From Microvirga sp. KLBC 81 (GTDB taxonomy: Bacteria; Pseudomonadota; Alphaproteobacteria; Rhizobiales; Beijerinckiaceae): a DNA stretch of 63,221 nt. The notes under the pieces are model-generated. The model was given only the letters and a program-made list of their open reading frames with translations. It did not search any database and was not told the DNA's origin. Of the stretch, positions 8,305 through 16,972 are shown one piece after another. The stretch spans positions 1-63,221 of the forward strand of contig NZ_QDAH01000033.1 of the NCBI RefSeq assembly GCF_003075415.1. The letters are read 5' to 3'. The translations under genes were made by a program, and so were the position numbers. Each line of letters begins with the position of its first letter. The first letter of the stretch is position 1.

Positions 8305-8691
8305 TTGCAGCAGAAGTCACCCAACCCCATCGACGGGCATATCGGCAGTCGGGTGCGGGCCAGACGGATCATGCTCGGGATGAGTCAGGAGAAACTGGCA
8401 GATGCCTTGGGGCTCACTTTTCAGCAGGTTCAGAAATATGAGAAGGGAACCAACCGCATCGGAGCAAGCCGCCTTCTTCGTATAGCCGGCATCCTGGATG
8501 TGAGCATCGAGTTCTTCTTCGAGGGGGCGCCTGGACTACGCAAGGGCGGCTTCTCGGATGACAGCATCATGGCGGAGTTCCTGACGAGCCCGGACAGCGA
8601 CCGTCTCATGCGCGGTTTCATCCGCCTGAAGGATGACGAAGCTCGCAAGAAAGTAGCCGACCTCGTCGATTGGCTGGCATCGATCCAATAG
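8305..8691 (+). CDS. XRE-family transcriptional regulator
   Basis: 128 residues. The start is a TTG at 8305 with AGGAG six bases upstream; the next ATG would cut into the DNA-binding domain. The HTH is clear: GSRVRARRIMLGMSQEKLAD, then LTFQQVQKYEKGTNRIGASR. The C-terminal half resembles short regulators common in Methylobacterium and Rhizobium (FFEGAPG, ending DDEARKKVADLVDWL). It is divergent from the LuxR-type gene. The target is unknown. Confidence 0.88.
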   Translation: MQQKSPNPIDGHIGSRVRARRIMLGMSQEKLADALGLTFQQVQKYEKGTNRIGASRLLRIAGILDVSIEFFFEGAPGLRKGGFSDDSIMAEFLTSPDSDRLMRGFIRLKDDEARKKVADLVDWLASIQ

Positions 8692-8799
8692 GCTTCTGCT
8701 CTCCAATATCTCTGATGGTTCAATGCGAAAGAGCCCTGGGCTCTTCGGAACCTGCCGCGCTTCTAATGGTTACTCCCCCACGATTGAGAGAGGTTGACC

Positions 8800-9327
8800 A
8801 TGGGCGTGGGACAGCAGAACGGCAATAGGCAGCAGGATACCAGCAGCGATGATTGGGATGCCCTGAGAGGAGATGTCGGCGAGATGGCCGGTGCGGCCGT
8901 CGAGCGTGGCCGTTACTTTATCGAATCGGCGCGCGAGCAGGCGGTCAATTACGTCGGGCATCGCAAGGACGACATTGCGCAGTCCGTGGCGGATTTTGCG
9001 ACCTCTTTGCGCGAGTCGACCCACTCCTTCGACGAGCGTCCGAATATCCGCGCCGTCGTCGATAGTGCTGCCGATGGCTTGGAACAACTGGCGGACTCGA
9101 TCAGAGATCGCAGCTTTGCGGATATCTTCAACGACTTCGAGGATGTTGTCCGGCGTCGCCCTGCAACGGTTGCTGCAGTGTCTGTCGCTGTTGGATTCCT
9201 GGCGGCGCGGTTCCTCAAGAGCACGGCCGAGGACATGCGGCAGGAGCGCATGACCCCGAGCGTCTCAAGTCCTGGCCGGGGGCGCTCACAGCAGGCCCAG
9301 CGCTCACGCGCCAGCGCCGGTGCATGA
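8800..9327 (+). CDS. Membrane-anchored helical protein (ElaB/DUF883-like)
   Basis: 175 residues from ATG 8800, with GAGAGG seven bases upstream. Long amphipathic helices precede one hydrophobic segment near residues 125-140 (ATVAAVSVAVGFLAARFL), preceded by RRRP. This RRRP-AxxVAxxxGFLxAR tail is the pattern of ElaB/YqjD/DUF883 proteins, which anchor to the inner membrane and may bind ribosomes in stationary phase. It is the first of four closely packed genes; its stop overlaps the next start. Confidence 0.65.
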   Translation: MGVGQQNGNRQQDTSSDDWDALRGDVGEMAGAAVERGRYFIESAREQAVNYVGHRKDDIAQSVADFATSLRESTHSFDERPNIRAVVDSAADGLEQLADSIRDRSFADIFNDFEDVVRRRPATVAAVSVAVGFLAARFLKSTAEDMRQERMTPSVSSPGRGRSQQAQRSRASAGA

Positions 9328-9731
9328 CGGAGAGGCCCATGCAGGGTAACAACAATCAAACCATTCAGGGTCTCGTCGGTGAGGCCCTGCGTGAATCCAC
9401 TGACCTCGCGCAGAAAGAATTCACGCTCTTCCGCACTGAGATTTCTCAGAATATCCGAACCCTGTTTATCGGGTTGGCCATGGTCGTGGTCGCAGCGATC
9501 TTCGCGATTGCGGCGGTTATGCTCCTGACAGAGTCGCTCGTCGAGTGGCTGGCAACAATTGTCAATTCCGAGGCTTTGGCTGCTCTCATCGTAGGTGGCG
9601 TTCTGGCGCTCGTCGCGATTGGCCTCGGCCTCTATGGGCGTCATGCCATGACGGCTTCGTCGCTCACGCCGCAAAGAACCATGCGCTCGCTCAAACGTGA
9701 TGCGGAAGTTCTGTCCGAGAGAGGTGCATGA
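9324..9731 (+). CDS. Phage-holin-superfamily-III-like membrane protein (DUF1469)
   Basis: 135 residues with two transmembrane helices (LFIGLAMVVVAAIFAIAAVM; ALIVGGVLALVAIGLGLYG) after an amphipathic helix (LVGEALRESTDLAQKEFTLF). This is the usual form of the chromosomal DUF1469 / putative holin-X family. In this setting such proteins are not phage genes but partners of DUF3618 proteins. The start overlaps the upstream stop by four bases (ATGA), and the stop overlaps the next start, so translation is coupled. Confidence 0.85.
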   Translation: MTERPMQGNNNQTIQGLVGEALRESTDLAQKEFTLFRTEISQNIRTLFIGLAMVVVAAIFAIAAVMLLTESLVEWLATIVNSEALAALIVGGVLALVAIGLGLYGRHAMTASSLTPQRTMRSLKRDAEVLSERGA

Positions 9732-10144
9732 TGACACAGAGCCTTCAGGATCTGGAGAGGGACATCGAGCAGAGCCGCGCGCAGCTCGATCGCACCATCG
9801 ACCAACTCCAGAACAAGATGACCGTCTCGGGTGTCGTCGACGATATGCTGGGAACAGCACGCGCGAGCCAATACGGCCCTGTGTACGACAGGGCTCTTGA
9901 AACGGTTCGCAGTAATCCGGTGCCTGTCATCCTGATCGCGATAGGCCTTGGCCTTCTCGCCTATCGCCTCGGGCGTCCGGCGAGACGTCGCCCTACCCGA
10001 CTGATCGCCGCGGATGAGGACTTCATCACTGAGCAGGATCTCACAGGGGAACCGGACGACTTGCGTCTCTATCCGTCGGGAGCGGCTCCGCTGGAGCAAG
10101 CAGACGGCATGTTCGATCGCCGCAGAATGAACTCCCGCATTTAA
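9728..10144 (+). CDS. DUF3618 domain protein
   Basis: 138 residues. The N-terminal DUF3618 motif reads LERDIEQSRAQLDRTIDQLQ, a short coiled coil. One hydrophobic segment follows (NPVPVILIAIGLGLLAYRLG, about 65-84), then a basic stretch and a polar tail. DUF3618 proteins occur next to DUF1469 proteins in Actinobacteria and Alphaproteobacteria. The function is unknown, but an envelope stress role is plausible. Translation is coupled to the upstream gene by an ATGATG start overlapping its stop. Confidence 0.85.
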   Translation: MMTQSLQDLERDIEQSRAQLDRTIDQLQNKMTVSGVVDDMLGTARASQYGPVYDRALETVRSNPVPVILIAIGLGLLAYRLGRPARRRPTRLIAADEDFITEQDLTGEPDDLRLYPSGAAPLEQADGMFDRRRMNSRI

Positions 10145-10165
10145 CGAACGGAACAGGAGCTTTTC

Positions 10166-10906
10166 ATGGCCAACGCAAAGAACGAAAGCGACAAGTCGCC
10201 GACCGACAAGCAGAGTGAGACCGGATCCGGCAAGGTTTCTGCCGGTACGTCCGTCGGGAATATCGGCGAGGCTCCGATGCCGCATGCTCATGACGAGAGG
10301 AAGAGCGCGCAGAGCGCAACGCTCGCATCCCACACTTCCCATCCGTTGGGCGGCAACCAAGGTGGCGACAGGTCGAAGGGCGGCTCGCAGTCTCAGTCCT
10401 CACAGCAGCAAGCTCAGGATCAAAGTGGGTCAGTGACGGACAAGGCTCAGCAGATGGCAGGCGATATGCGCCATCGTGCCGAAGAGGCCTATGAGGGCGC
10501 TTCCGAATGGGCGCGCGACACGTACGATCGCGCATCGGAATGGGCATCGGACGCTTATGAAGGTCAGCGTCGTCGCGTGCGCCATATGGGCGGCCGCTCC
10601 GCGCGTGCCTTTGGCAGTGCGCGTGGCAGCATGCAGAACTACGTGTCGGAAAACCCGATGGTCGTCGGACTTGTCGGTCTCGCTGCAGGTCTTCTTCTAG
10701 GCGCTCTCCTTCCGCGCACACGGCGTGAAAACGAGTTCTTCGGCGAGTGGGCTGACGAGGTGCGTAACCAAGGTCTTCGCTACGCGCGTGACGCCGCCAA
10801 TCGCGGCCGCGAATATGTGGAAGAAACCTTCAGCGGTGACGAGCCGCAGTTCAGCCGTCACGAGAGCGAGTTCGGCGCCCAAGGCCCCGACGCAAACCGT
10901 CACTGA
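10166..10906 (+). CDS. Ser/Gln-rich protein with C-terminal membrane segment
   Basis: 246 residues from ATG 10166, with AGGAG nearby upstream. The first 90 residues are disordered (rich in S, Q, G, K). An imperfect repeat follows (EGASEWARDTYD, then RASEWASDAYEG), then one hydrophobic segment (NPMVVGLVGLAAGLLLGALL). The NPMxxGLxxLAxGxLLG pattern links it to the first gene of this run and to DUF883-type anchors. It is the last gene before a strong terminator. A surface or inner-membrane stress role is inferred only. Confidence 0.75.
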   Translation: MANAKNESDKSPTDKQSETGSGKVSAGTSVGNIGEAPMPHAHDERKSAQSATLASHTSHPLGGNQGGDRSKGGSQSQSSQQQAQDQSGSVTDKAQQMAGDMRHRAEEAYEGASEWARDTYDRASEWASDAYEGQRRRVRHMGGRSARAFGSARGSMQNYVSENPMVVGLVGLAAGLLLGALLPRTRRENEFFGEWADEVRNQGLRYARDAANRGREYVEETFSGDEPQFSRHESEFGAQGPDANRH

Positions 10907-10925
10907 CGGCAAGTCCTCAAGCAAG

Positions 10926-10966
10926 GCGAAAGCGCTGGCCTTGTGCCAGCGCTTTTCATTTTTACC
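10926..10966 (+). terminator. Rho-independent terminator of the envelope gene run
   Basis: Stem aaagcgctggc / gccagcgctttt with a five-base loop and a T-rich tail. It closes the 8800-10906 gene run. Confidence 0.9.
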
Positions 10967-11292
10967 TCGTTTTGGGAGATGAGCCGCTCCGGAAATGGGA
11001 ACGGCCACGGCGAGATCATGCGCGTACATCCGGCGTCATCATCTCGGCATCGTGACCGCATCTGGCAGGCAGTGCCGCCAGGTTGATACGCAGATGGTGC
11101 TGTTCAGCCCGCGTTTCAAGGCCTGGGTTTCAGAAATTTAACCATACCCCTTGAATTCCGGAGAGTTTCCGGCCGAGCTGGAACCCTCCATTGGTAAGCC
11201 CGTTCCCACTCTGGGTTGGATAGAGTTGCGGTTCATCTGAACAGATTGGCTTTGAAAAGCGATCCGGCAGGGTCTGTGAGCGGAGTTGTGTC
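10967..11292. other. Intergenic region upstream of response regulator
   Basis: About 325 bases follow a terminator. No supported gene; short minus-strand frames here overlap the regulator promoter. The region presumably carries the promoter of the receiver-domain gene at 11293. Confidence 0.4.
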
Positions 11293-11646
11293 ATGCGTAT
11301 TCTGATCTTGGAAGATGATCCTTTCATTGCCTCGGATCTCCAGGCGATCCTGGAAGACGAGGGGCATGAGATCGTCGGTATTTTTGATTCACTGGCTGAA
11401 ACCTACGAACATCTCGAGGATGATTTTGATTACGCGCTGCTCGACGTAGATGTGGTCGGCGGTAAGAGCTTCGGCGTAGCAACAGCGCTTGTTGAGCGTC
11501 ACATTCCGTTTGCCTTTGTGTCGGCTTCGCAGCCAGGCGATCTGCCTCATTCGCTTCGGCGGGCGGCCTTTATCCCGAAACCTTTTGAGGAACACGCCAT
11601 CCTGCAGTCGATAGACGAGACTTCGTCCCGCCTCTATTCGTGCTAA
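11293..11646 (+). CDS. Single-domain response regulator
   Basis: 117 residues consisting only of a receiver domain. Visible landmarks are the acidic pair D8-D9, the phosphoacceptor D51 in DYALLDVDV, a serine at about 77 in place of the usual T/S switch, and K96 in PKPF. There is no output domain, so it probably acts as a phosphate relay or by protein contact, as many stand-alone receivers in Alphaproteobacteria do. No kinase is adjacent. It lies four bases before the longest frame of the UV endonuclease gene, and the two may be co-transcribed. Confidence 0.88.
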   Translation: MRILILEDDPFIASDLQAILEDEGHEIVGIFDSLAETYEHLEDDFDYALLDVDVVGGKSFGVATALVERHIPFAFVSASQPGDLPHSLRRAAFIPKPFEEHAILQSIDETSSRLYSC

Positions 11647-11689
11647 AGGCATGAGGGCACGAACCTGGGACAGAGGAATCCAGCTGCCC

Positions 11690-12721
11690 ATGCCCAATCC
11701 CAGACTTGGCTTCTGCTGCAAGTTTCTGCCGGAGGATGGCAAGGCGGAAACGGCGCGGCAGATGAACACCACAACGGTGACGATGGCCTATCTCGGCCGC
11801 CTCGATCCAGGGGCTGCCTATGACAGGTTGTCCGCCGTCGTAGCCCATAACCTGGAAGCGGCCATCCGCCAGATCGCGCATGTGGCGAGCCGCCCGAAGC
11901 TGGAGCGATTGCATCGCCTCTCCAGTGATCTCCTGCCGGGCTATACGCATCCAAGCTGCCAGGATTTCTATCGGGACCAGGACCTGCGCAACCTCGTCGA
12001 GGCCAAGCTCGCGTCAGCCGGACAGCTCGCACGGGAGCATGGCGTGCGCCTCAGCATGCACCCCGGTCAGTTTTGCGTGATTGTCTCCGCGAACCCATCT
12101 GCTGTTGCCAATGGTGTGGCGGAGTTCGAGTACCATGCGGATGTGATGTGCTACATGGGATATGGCGAAGGCTGGCATCCGTCTGGCGCCCATATCAACA
12201 TTCATGGCGGTGCAAGGGCCATGGGTGTCGGGGGCATCCGCGAGGGCCTCGGCCGCTTGTCGGAAACGGCGCGCAATCTGATCACCATCGAGAACGATGA
12301 GGTTAGCTTCGGCCTTGACGATCTCCTGCCGCTGGCAGATGCGGTGCCGCTTGTTCTCGATCTCCATCATCACTGGATCAAGAGCGGGGGCAAATATGTC
12401 GAGCCCGACGATCCCAGGATCGAGCGGATCATCGCCTCCTGGCGAGGTGTGCGGCCTTTAAGCCATATCAGCGTGTCCCGGGAGGATTTGCTGCCGGATC
12501 ACGATATCCATGCGCTCCCCGACTACAAAGCTCTCACTCAGGCTGGAATCAAACCGAAGGATCTGCGCGGTCATTCCGATCTGATGTGGAACGTGGCGGT
12601 CAACGATCTCGTCGCACGCCATCTCGCCTGGTCTGATTTCGAAGTGGAGGCGAAACTAAAGAACATCGCTTCCGAGGGGCTGGCCCAACACGTGGAAAGG
12701 GCAGGGGCCCTGGTCGAGTGA
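11690..12721 (+). CDS. uvsE: UV damage endonuclease, UvsE/UvdE family
   Basis: 343 residues from ATG 11690, which has AGAGGAAT at a suitable distance and begins at the family N-terminus (PNPRLGFCCKF); an upstream ATG at 11651 would add 13 residues. The enzyme is a TIM-barrel metallo-endonuclease that nicks DNA 5' of UV photoproducts and other lesions, an alternative to UvrABC. Metal-ligand motifs are visible: RLSMHPGQFC, EFEYHADVM, NIHGGARAMG, ITIENDE, LVLDLHHHW and HISVSRE. Length is normal. It follows a receiver-domain gene and precedes another. Confidence 0.9.
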   Translation: MPNPRLGFCCKFLPEDGKAETARQMNTTTVTMAYLGRLDPGAAYDRLSAVVAHNLEAAIRQIAHVASRPKLERLHRLSSDLLPGYTHPSCQDFYRDQDLRNLVEAKLASAGQLAREHGVRLSMHPGQFCVIVSANPSAVANGVAEFEYHADVMCYMGYGEGWHPSGAHINIHGGARAMGVGGIREGLGRLSETARNLITIENDEVSFGLDDLLPLADAVPLVLDLHHHWIKSGGKYVEPDDPRIERIIASWRGVRPLSHISVSREDLLPDHDIHALPDYKALTQAGIKPKDLRGHSDLMWNVAVNDLVARHLAWSDFEVEAKLKNIASEGLAQHVERAGALVE

Positions 12722-12785
12722 AAAACTGACCAAAAGGTCAACTGGTCTGCTTCAGGTATGGAACAAACACTCGGCTTGAGCGTTC

Positions 12786-13262
12786 ATGAGCATTGTGCAG
12801 TCTGCCGAGCGCCCGATGCCTGAGTCCCCGTCCACAGTTCTTTTGGTTGAAGACGAGCCCCTCATTCGTCTGTTTGTTGCAGAGCTCCTGGAGGAATCCG
12901 GATTCAAGGTGGTCGAAGCTTCCAATGCCTCGGAGGCTTTGGTGCTTCTGGAAGCGGGCCTTGAGGTGAATGTTCTGCTCACCGACGTAGACATGCCGAA
13001 CGGCTGCAATGGGTTCGAACTCGCTCATAAAGTTCATGAATCCTGGCCTGAGGCCGAGATCCTGATCATGTCGGGGCGGCAATGGCCGGCCGAGGGCGAC
13101 CTGCCCATGGGTGCGGCCTTCCTGGCGAAGCCCTGCCCGAACGAGGCGATCGTCTCTCACGTCCATTCAGCGGCCGAGCGGTCCAGAAGGTACTCCCGTC
13201 CGAGGCGGAGTCCAGTTCCTCAGGAAACGGCGAAAATCCTTCCCTTTCCGAAAACCGCCTAA
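12786..13262 (+). CDS. Single-domain response regulator with basic tail
   Basis: 158 residues. The receiver domain spans about 16-130: acidic pair E22-D23, phosphoacceptor D67 in VLLTDVDMP, switch serine in IMSGR, and K115 in FLAKPC. The tail is rich in arginine and serine (RRYSRPRRS) and ends without an output domain. It resembles CheY-like or FixJ-N-type receivers that act in phosphorelays. No partner kinase is near. Confidence 0.87.
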   Translation: MSIVQSAERPMPESPSTVLLVEDEPLIRLFVAELLEESGFKVVEASNASEALVLLEAGLEVNVLLTDVDMPNGCNGFELAHKVHESWPEAEILIMSGRQWPAEGDLPMGAAFLAKPCPNEAIVSHVHSAAERSRRYSRPRRSPVPQETAKILPFPKTA

Positions 13263-13450
13263 ATTCCCGAACTCTATCTTGCTGAAGGCGCAGAGCAGAC
13301 ATAAGCTCTGCCGGAATTGACCTACCATCGGGGGCTGGGGCCTTTTACATAGTCTCCGGAATATCCGACCCAGGGCAGGCCAATGAGCTTTCGAGGCCCA
13401 AGATGAAACGGCTGTCGAGAAGCTTTCCCACTCTACTCCCGGAGGAATAC

Positions 13451-13774
13451 ATGCCGACCAAGACGACAGACGGAAAAGCCGGAGCGAAGAAGGCTGCTGC
13501 CAAGCCGGCCGCCAAGAAGGCTGCTGGTTCCAAGCCCAATGCTCTTCAGCAGCCCCTGCAGCCGTCCAAGGAACTGGCCGCCATCGTGGGCTCGGACCCG
13601 CTGCCGCGTGGCGAGGTTGTGAGCAAGATGTGGGACTACATCAAGAAGAACAACCTGCAGAACCCCGAGAACAAGCGCGAGATCCTGGCTGACGACAAGC
13701 TGCAGCCGATCTTCGGCAAGCCCAAGGTGACCATGTTCGAGATGAACAAGCACCTCGCCCAGCACCTGAAATAA
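13451..13774 (+). CDS. SWIB/MDM2 domain protein
   Basis: 107 residues from ATG 13451, directly preceded by GGAGGAAT. A lysine/alanine-rich histone-H1-like N-terminus (AKKAAAKPAAKKAA) is followed by a SWIB domain: LAAIVGSDPLPRGEVVSKMW, then IKKNNLQNPENKREI and LQPIFGK. Bacterial SWIB proteins are probably nucleoid-associated; in chlamydiae the domain is fused to topoisomerase. The basic tail suggests DNA binding. The longer frame from 13403 is unlikely given the excellent ribosome site. Confidence 0.92.
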   Translation: MPTKTTDGKAGAKKAAAKPAAKKAAGSKPNALQQPLQPSKELAAIVGSDPLPRGEVVSKMWDYIKKNNLQNPENKREILADDKLQPIFGKPKVTMFEMNKHLAQHLK

Positions 13775-13791
13775 GCCATTCGGCCGTTTGA

Positions 13792-14403
13792 TCAGGAATC
13801 CTGCCGCCATTGGGTGAGCGGCAGGATTTCCGGCCTCTGGCCCGGCGCTCGTCTCCACGGATCGACCGCCCATTCCTGTCCGCTCCCTTTTTCTGCTATG
13901 ATGGCAGTGAAATGCGGGTAGCGACCATCCAGAAAGAATCCCCGCGACTCCGGCGGCTCGACCCGATGATAGGTCAGCAGGCCTTTTTCCTGCAGCACGA
14001 GCAGCAGGCTCGTCGTATTCGCAGTCTCATCCAGGCAATCCATCTGACCATGAACGCCCGACATCTTAACCGGTGAGCCCGGGATATCCGGCCTGCCGCC
14101 GATAGAGGCAGCAAGATACGCCGTGTAGGCGCTCACCACCTGAGCGAGGGCTCTTCTCTCCGCCTCAGGCGACGCGCTGCCGGACTTCAGGAGAGCGCTC
14201 GCCCGGCTGAGCAGAGCTCCATCCACAGAAATCGCCTGACGGCGAGAGCAGCCATAACCATGGCAGGCAATGATGCGAGTGCCTGCAGGTCCCACATAAC
14301 CTTGGCTCTGAAACCAGCTCAGCGCTGCTTGCGAGGCGCTCGCCGAAGAAGGTAGAGACAGCACCGTTAAGACCGCTGAAACGAAAAGTGGCATCGCTTT
14401 CAT
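13792..14403 (-). CDS. Exported protein of unknown function
   Basis: 203 residues from ATG 14403, which gives a standard signal peptide (MKAMPLFVSAVLTVLSLP, cleavage after SASA). The mature part contains cysteine pairs (IIACHGYGCSRR and MDCLDET) and a C-terminal block HFTAIIAEKG then EWAVDPW, which recalls transglutaminase-like or NlpC-like folds (C, H and D in order), but I cannot confirm this. The upstream extension to 14502 overlaps the likely promoter of the divergent aminotransferase gene. Periplasmic location is inferred. Confidence 0.7.
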   Translation of the reverse strand: MKAMPLFVSAVLTVLSLPSSASASQAALSWFQSQGYVGPAGTRIIACHGYGCSRRQAISVDGALLSRASALLKSGSASPEAERRALAQVVSAYTAYLAASIGGRPDIPGSPVKMSGVHGQMDCLDETANTTSLLLVLQEKGLLTYHRVEPPESRGFFLDGRYPHFTAIIAEKGSGQEWAVDPWRRAPGQRPEILPLTQWRQDS

Positions 14404-14513
14404 CGTGGGGTTACCTCTATGGCCATGCTGATGGGATGCACAGGGATCTAGGTCACCCAACCGTGGCGCCCATCTGCTAAGGTGTCCCAAGAACCGCATC
14501 ATTCGAGGTATTC

Positions 14514-15377
14514 ATGTCCCGCATCGTGTTCCTGAACGGCTCGTTCCTGCCTATTGAAGAGGCCAAGGTGCCTTTCATGGATCGGGGCTTCCTGTTCGGG
14601 GATGGCGTTTACGAAGGCATCGCCGTGCTGGAAGGGCACCTCGTCGACAACGAAGCGCATCTCGAGCGCCTTGAACGGTCACTTCGTGAGGTGCGGATTC
14701 CGAACCCCTATACACGGGCTGAGTGGACGCGCCTTGAGGAGGAACTTGCCCGCCGCAACGGCCTGACCGAGGGCTTCATCTATTTCCAGGTGACACGTGG
14801 TGTGGCGGAGCGTGATTTCATGTTTCCCGAAAACGCCACGCCGACCGTTGCGATGTTCACACAGGCGAAATCCATCGTGAACTCTCCCGCAGCGGAAACG
14901 GGCATCGCCGTGATCACCGTGCCTGACCTGCGTTGGAAGCGGCGTGACATCAAGTCAATCAATCTGCTTGCCCAGGTTCTAGCCAAGCAGGCTGCAAGGG
15001 AAGTCGGCGCGCAGGAGGCCTGGATGGTGGAGGACGGCTTCGTGACTGAAGGCGGCTCATCGAGCGGCTTCATCGTCACGAAGGAAGGGCGCATCGTCGT
15101 GCGCCCGCTTTCGAATGCCATTCTTCCTGGCATTACGCGGCAATCGCTGCTCGCTCTCTCGAAAGAGGCTGGGATCGAACTTGAGGAACGCCTGTTCACC
15201 GTCGAGCAAGCCTACGATGCCGCCGAGGCTTTCCTCACGAGCGCATCGAATTTTGTGCTTCCCATCGTCTCCATCGACGGACGACCGGTTGGCAACGGCA
15301 CGCCCGGTCCGATCACGAAGAAGCTGCGTGAAATCTACATCAGGATGGCGACAGCACAGCGCATGGCGGCTCGTTGA
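14514..15377 (+). CDS. D-amino-acid aminotransferase (class IV PLP enzyme)
   Basis: 287 residues, the usual length. The enzyme interconverts D-alanine and D-glutamate with 2-oxo acids using pyridoxal phosphate. Landmarks are FMDRGFLFGDGVYEGI at the N-terminus, the PLP lysine in RRDIKSINLLAQ, EAWMVEDGFVTEGGSSSGFI, and ILPGITRQSLL near the phosphate-binding site. The RRDIKSINLL form points to D-amino-acid aminotransferase rather than branched-chain or aminodeoxychorismate lyase members. ATG 14514 starts at the family N-terminus. Confidence 0.9.
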   Translation: MSRIVFLNGSFLPIEEAKVPFMDRGFLFGDGVYEGIAVLEGHLVDNEAHLERLERSLREVRIPNPYTRAEWTRLEEELARRNGLTEGFIYFQVTRGVAERDFMFPENATPTVAMFTQAKSIVNSPAAETGIAVITVPDLRWKRRDIKSINLLAQVLAKQAAREVGAQEAWMVEDGFVTEGGSSSGFIVTKEGRIVVRPLSNAILPGITRQSLLALSKEAGIELEERLFTVEQAYDAAEAFLTSASNFVLPIVSIDGRPVGNGTPGPITKKLREIYIRMATAQRMAAR

Positions 15378-15430
15378 GCCAAGCGGAACTGCCACAAGGA
15401 TCGCCCGTTGCCTTCCCAAAGGAGCGATCC

Positions 15431-15772
15431 ATGAAGCGAATACTGGTTCTGTCCCTGGCCATGGCCGGCGGTGTCACCGTCGCCCTAGCGCAAAATCCTG
15501 GGGTGCTGAATCAGCAGGCCCCCAACATGCCGCCGCTGCAGCAGATGCCTCCTGAAAAGGTCGAGCCAAACGGGATCCAGTCCCGGGAGGAGCCGTCTTC
15601 GACGGGCTCGACCTTGAGCGACAAGCTCGAGCAATCCGAAGGCGTCATTCGCCCGCCGGAGACAGGTGCACCTGACATCACCGTGCCTGCGCCCGTGCCG
15701 GATCCTGGTACGACACCGGTCATTCCACCGCCGGGAAGCCCAGGCGGCAATCAGCAGGTCCAACCGAAGTAA
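15431..15772 (+). CDS. Small exported proline-rich protein
   Basis: 113 residues from ATG 15431, which has GGAG upstream and opens a signal peptide (MKRILVLSLAMAGGVTVALA). The mature part is rich in proline, glutamine and glutamate with no cysteine, and looks disordered. Proteins of this kind are common and uncharacterised in Methylobacteriaceae. It is 53 bases downstream of the aminotransferase and may share its transcript. Confidence 0.7.
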   Translation: MKRILVLSLAMAGGVTVALAQNPGVLNQQAPNMPPLQQMPPEKVEPNGIQSREEPSSTGSTLSDKLEQSEGVIRPPETGAPDITVPAPVPDPGTTPVIPPPGSPGGNQQVQPK

Positions 15773-15781
15773 GTCAGCTTC

Positions 15782-16855
15782 TCAAGAGACGGCGGGGTCG
15801 GGCAGGGTCTGCTTTCCCTCCGCTCTGTTACGCCGCCTGTTGTTGCGGCCATTGCCGTCGCGGGGCTCGGACGCACCGTTGCTCTGCATTACTTTAGCTG
15901 CGACTTCGCTGATCTGGCGGCGCAGCTCCTCGTCGCCCTTCCCGAAGCTCTCCTGCGAGGCGATGCGGTTTTGCGCCTCGTCGCGCTCGGCTTCGATCTC
16001 TCGAATGCGCTGTTCCAGGATCAGGCCACGCTCCTGTTCGGCGGCCAGATCCTTGGCGAGTTCGGTAAGGCGCTTGCGCTCGTCCGAGAGCTCGCTGTGG
16101 CGCTCGTTCAGCGCGCGTTCGAAATCGTTGCCGCGTGCGGTCTGCGTCATCAGGCGCGTTTCGAGATCCGAGATCGCGATGCGCTTGGCGTCAATGTCGC
16201 TCAGGGCTGCCGTCAGGCGCCGGTCGGTGTCGGCATAATCGGCTTCGAGGCGGGCAAGCTTCTCCTGGGTATGAAGCAGCTCCGTCTTGGTTCGGGAGCA
16301 GTCGCTCTGAGCGAGATCCAGCTCCATCCGGGTGTTGGACAATTCGTTCAGGGTCGCGCGGTGAGCATTCTCGAGAGCGGCAAGGGTTTCGCGAGAGGTG
16401 GCGAGATAAGTCTTCGTCTGCCCCAGTTCGTCCTCGAAGGCAGCGAGCCGTGTCTGCGTTTCCGCAAGTGTTCTTTCAAGCTCAGCGATGACCTTGTCGC
16501 GTTCGGTCAGAGTGCTCTCGAGAGCCTCGATCCGAACCGCGCGACGGCCCAGTTCCTCCATGCTCTGGTGCTTGGCGGCAAGCGCCTCCTCGGCCTTGCG
16601 CTCGATCTTGCGCTGCAGAACTGCGAACTCGGCACGTAAGTGGTCCTTCTCCGCCGTCAGCTCGGAGATGGACATGGGAAACAGCGCCTCGGCCCTGCGG
16701 CGCGCAAGGCGTTCCGCGCGGGCATTGACGGCGGGAATAATAAGAAGCGCGATGAGGGTTGCTGCCACAAACCCCAGCGCGAAGATCATGATGGTTTCAA
16801 CCACGCGGACGCCAACTCCAAGAGACCTGAAAGAGACCTGACCGGTAACGCTCAA
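15782..16855 (-). CDS. Membrane-anchored coiled-coil protein
   Basis: 357 residues. One hydrophobic segment (about 20-42, TIMIFALGFVAATLIALLII) is followed by roughly 270 residues of continuous coiled coil made of E, L, R, A and T heptads, and a basic, asparagine/arginine-rich tail (RNNRRRNRAEGK). The form suggests a structural or scaffolding protein at the inner membrane, with the long coil in the cytosol. I do not recognise a named family. It is convergent with the small exported gene. Confidence 0.75.
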   Translation of the reverse strand: MSVTGQVSFRSLGVGVRVVETIMIFALGFVAATLIALLIIPAVNARAERLARRRAEALFPMSISELTAEKDHLRAEFAVLQRKIERKAEEALAAKHQSMEELGRRAVRIEALESTLTERDKVIAELERTLAETQTRLAAFEDELGQTKTYLATSRETLAALENAHRATLNELSNTRMELDLAQSDCSRTKTELLHTQEKLARLEADYADTDRRLTAALSDIDAKRIAISDLETRLMTQTARGNDFERALNERHSELSDERKRLTELAKDLAAEQERGLILEQRIREIEAERDEAQNRIASQESFGKGDEELRRQISEVAAKVMQSNGASEPRDGNGRNNRRRNRAEGKQTLPDPAVS

Positions 16856-16972
16856 GCACCTTGCCTTGTGCCTGCGCAGCTTTCTAGAGCCTGAGGCTCC
16901 GAATGGCCGGTTCTAGGGCATCTTTAAGCCCTTTCCACTGGCGTGGAAGCGGGGCAGCGTTCCGCGAGCCCC

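Noticed and set aside
9324..9731. DUF1469 gene as part of a prophage lysis cassette
   Set aside because: No endolysin, spanin or other phage gene is nearby; the DUF3618 partner and stress-type neighbours fit a chromosomal envelope role.
8949..9860. 303-codon minus-strand frame opposite the envelope gene run
   Set aside because: Arginine/serine-rich shadow translation; the plus-strand genes have ribosome sites, overlaps and known domains.
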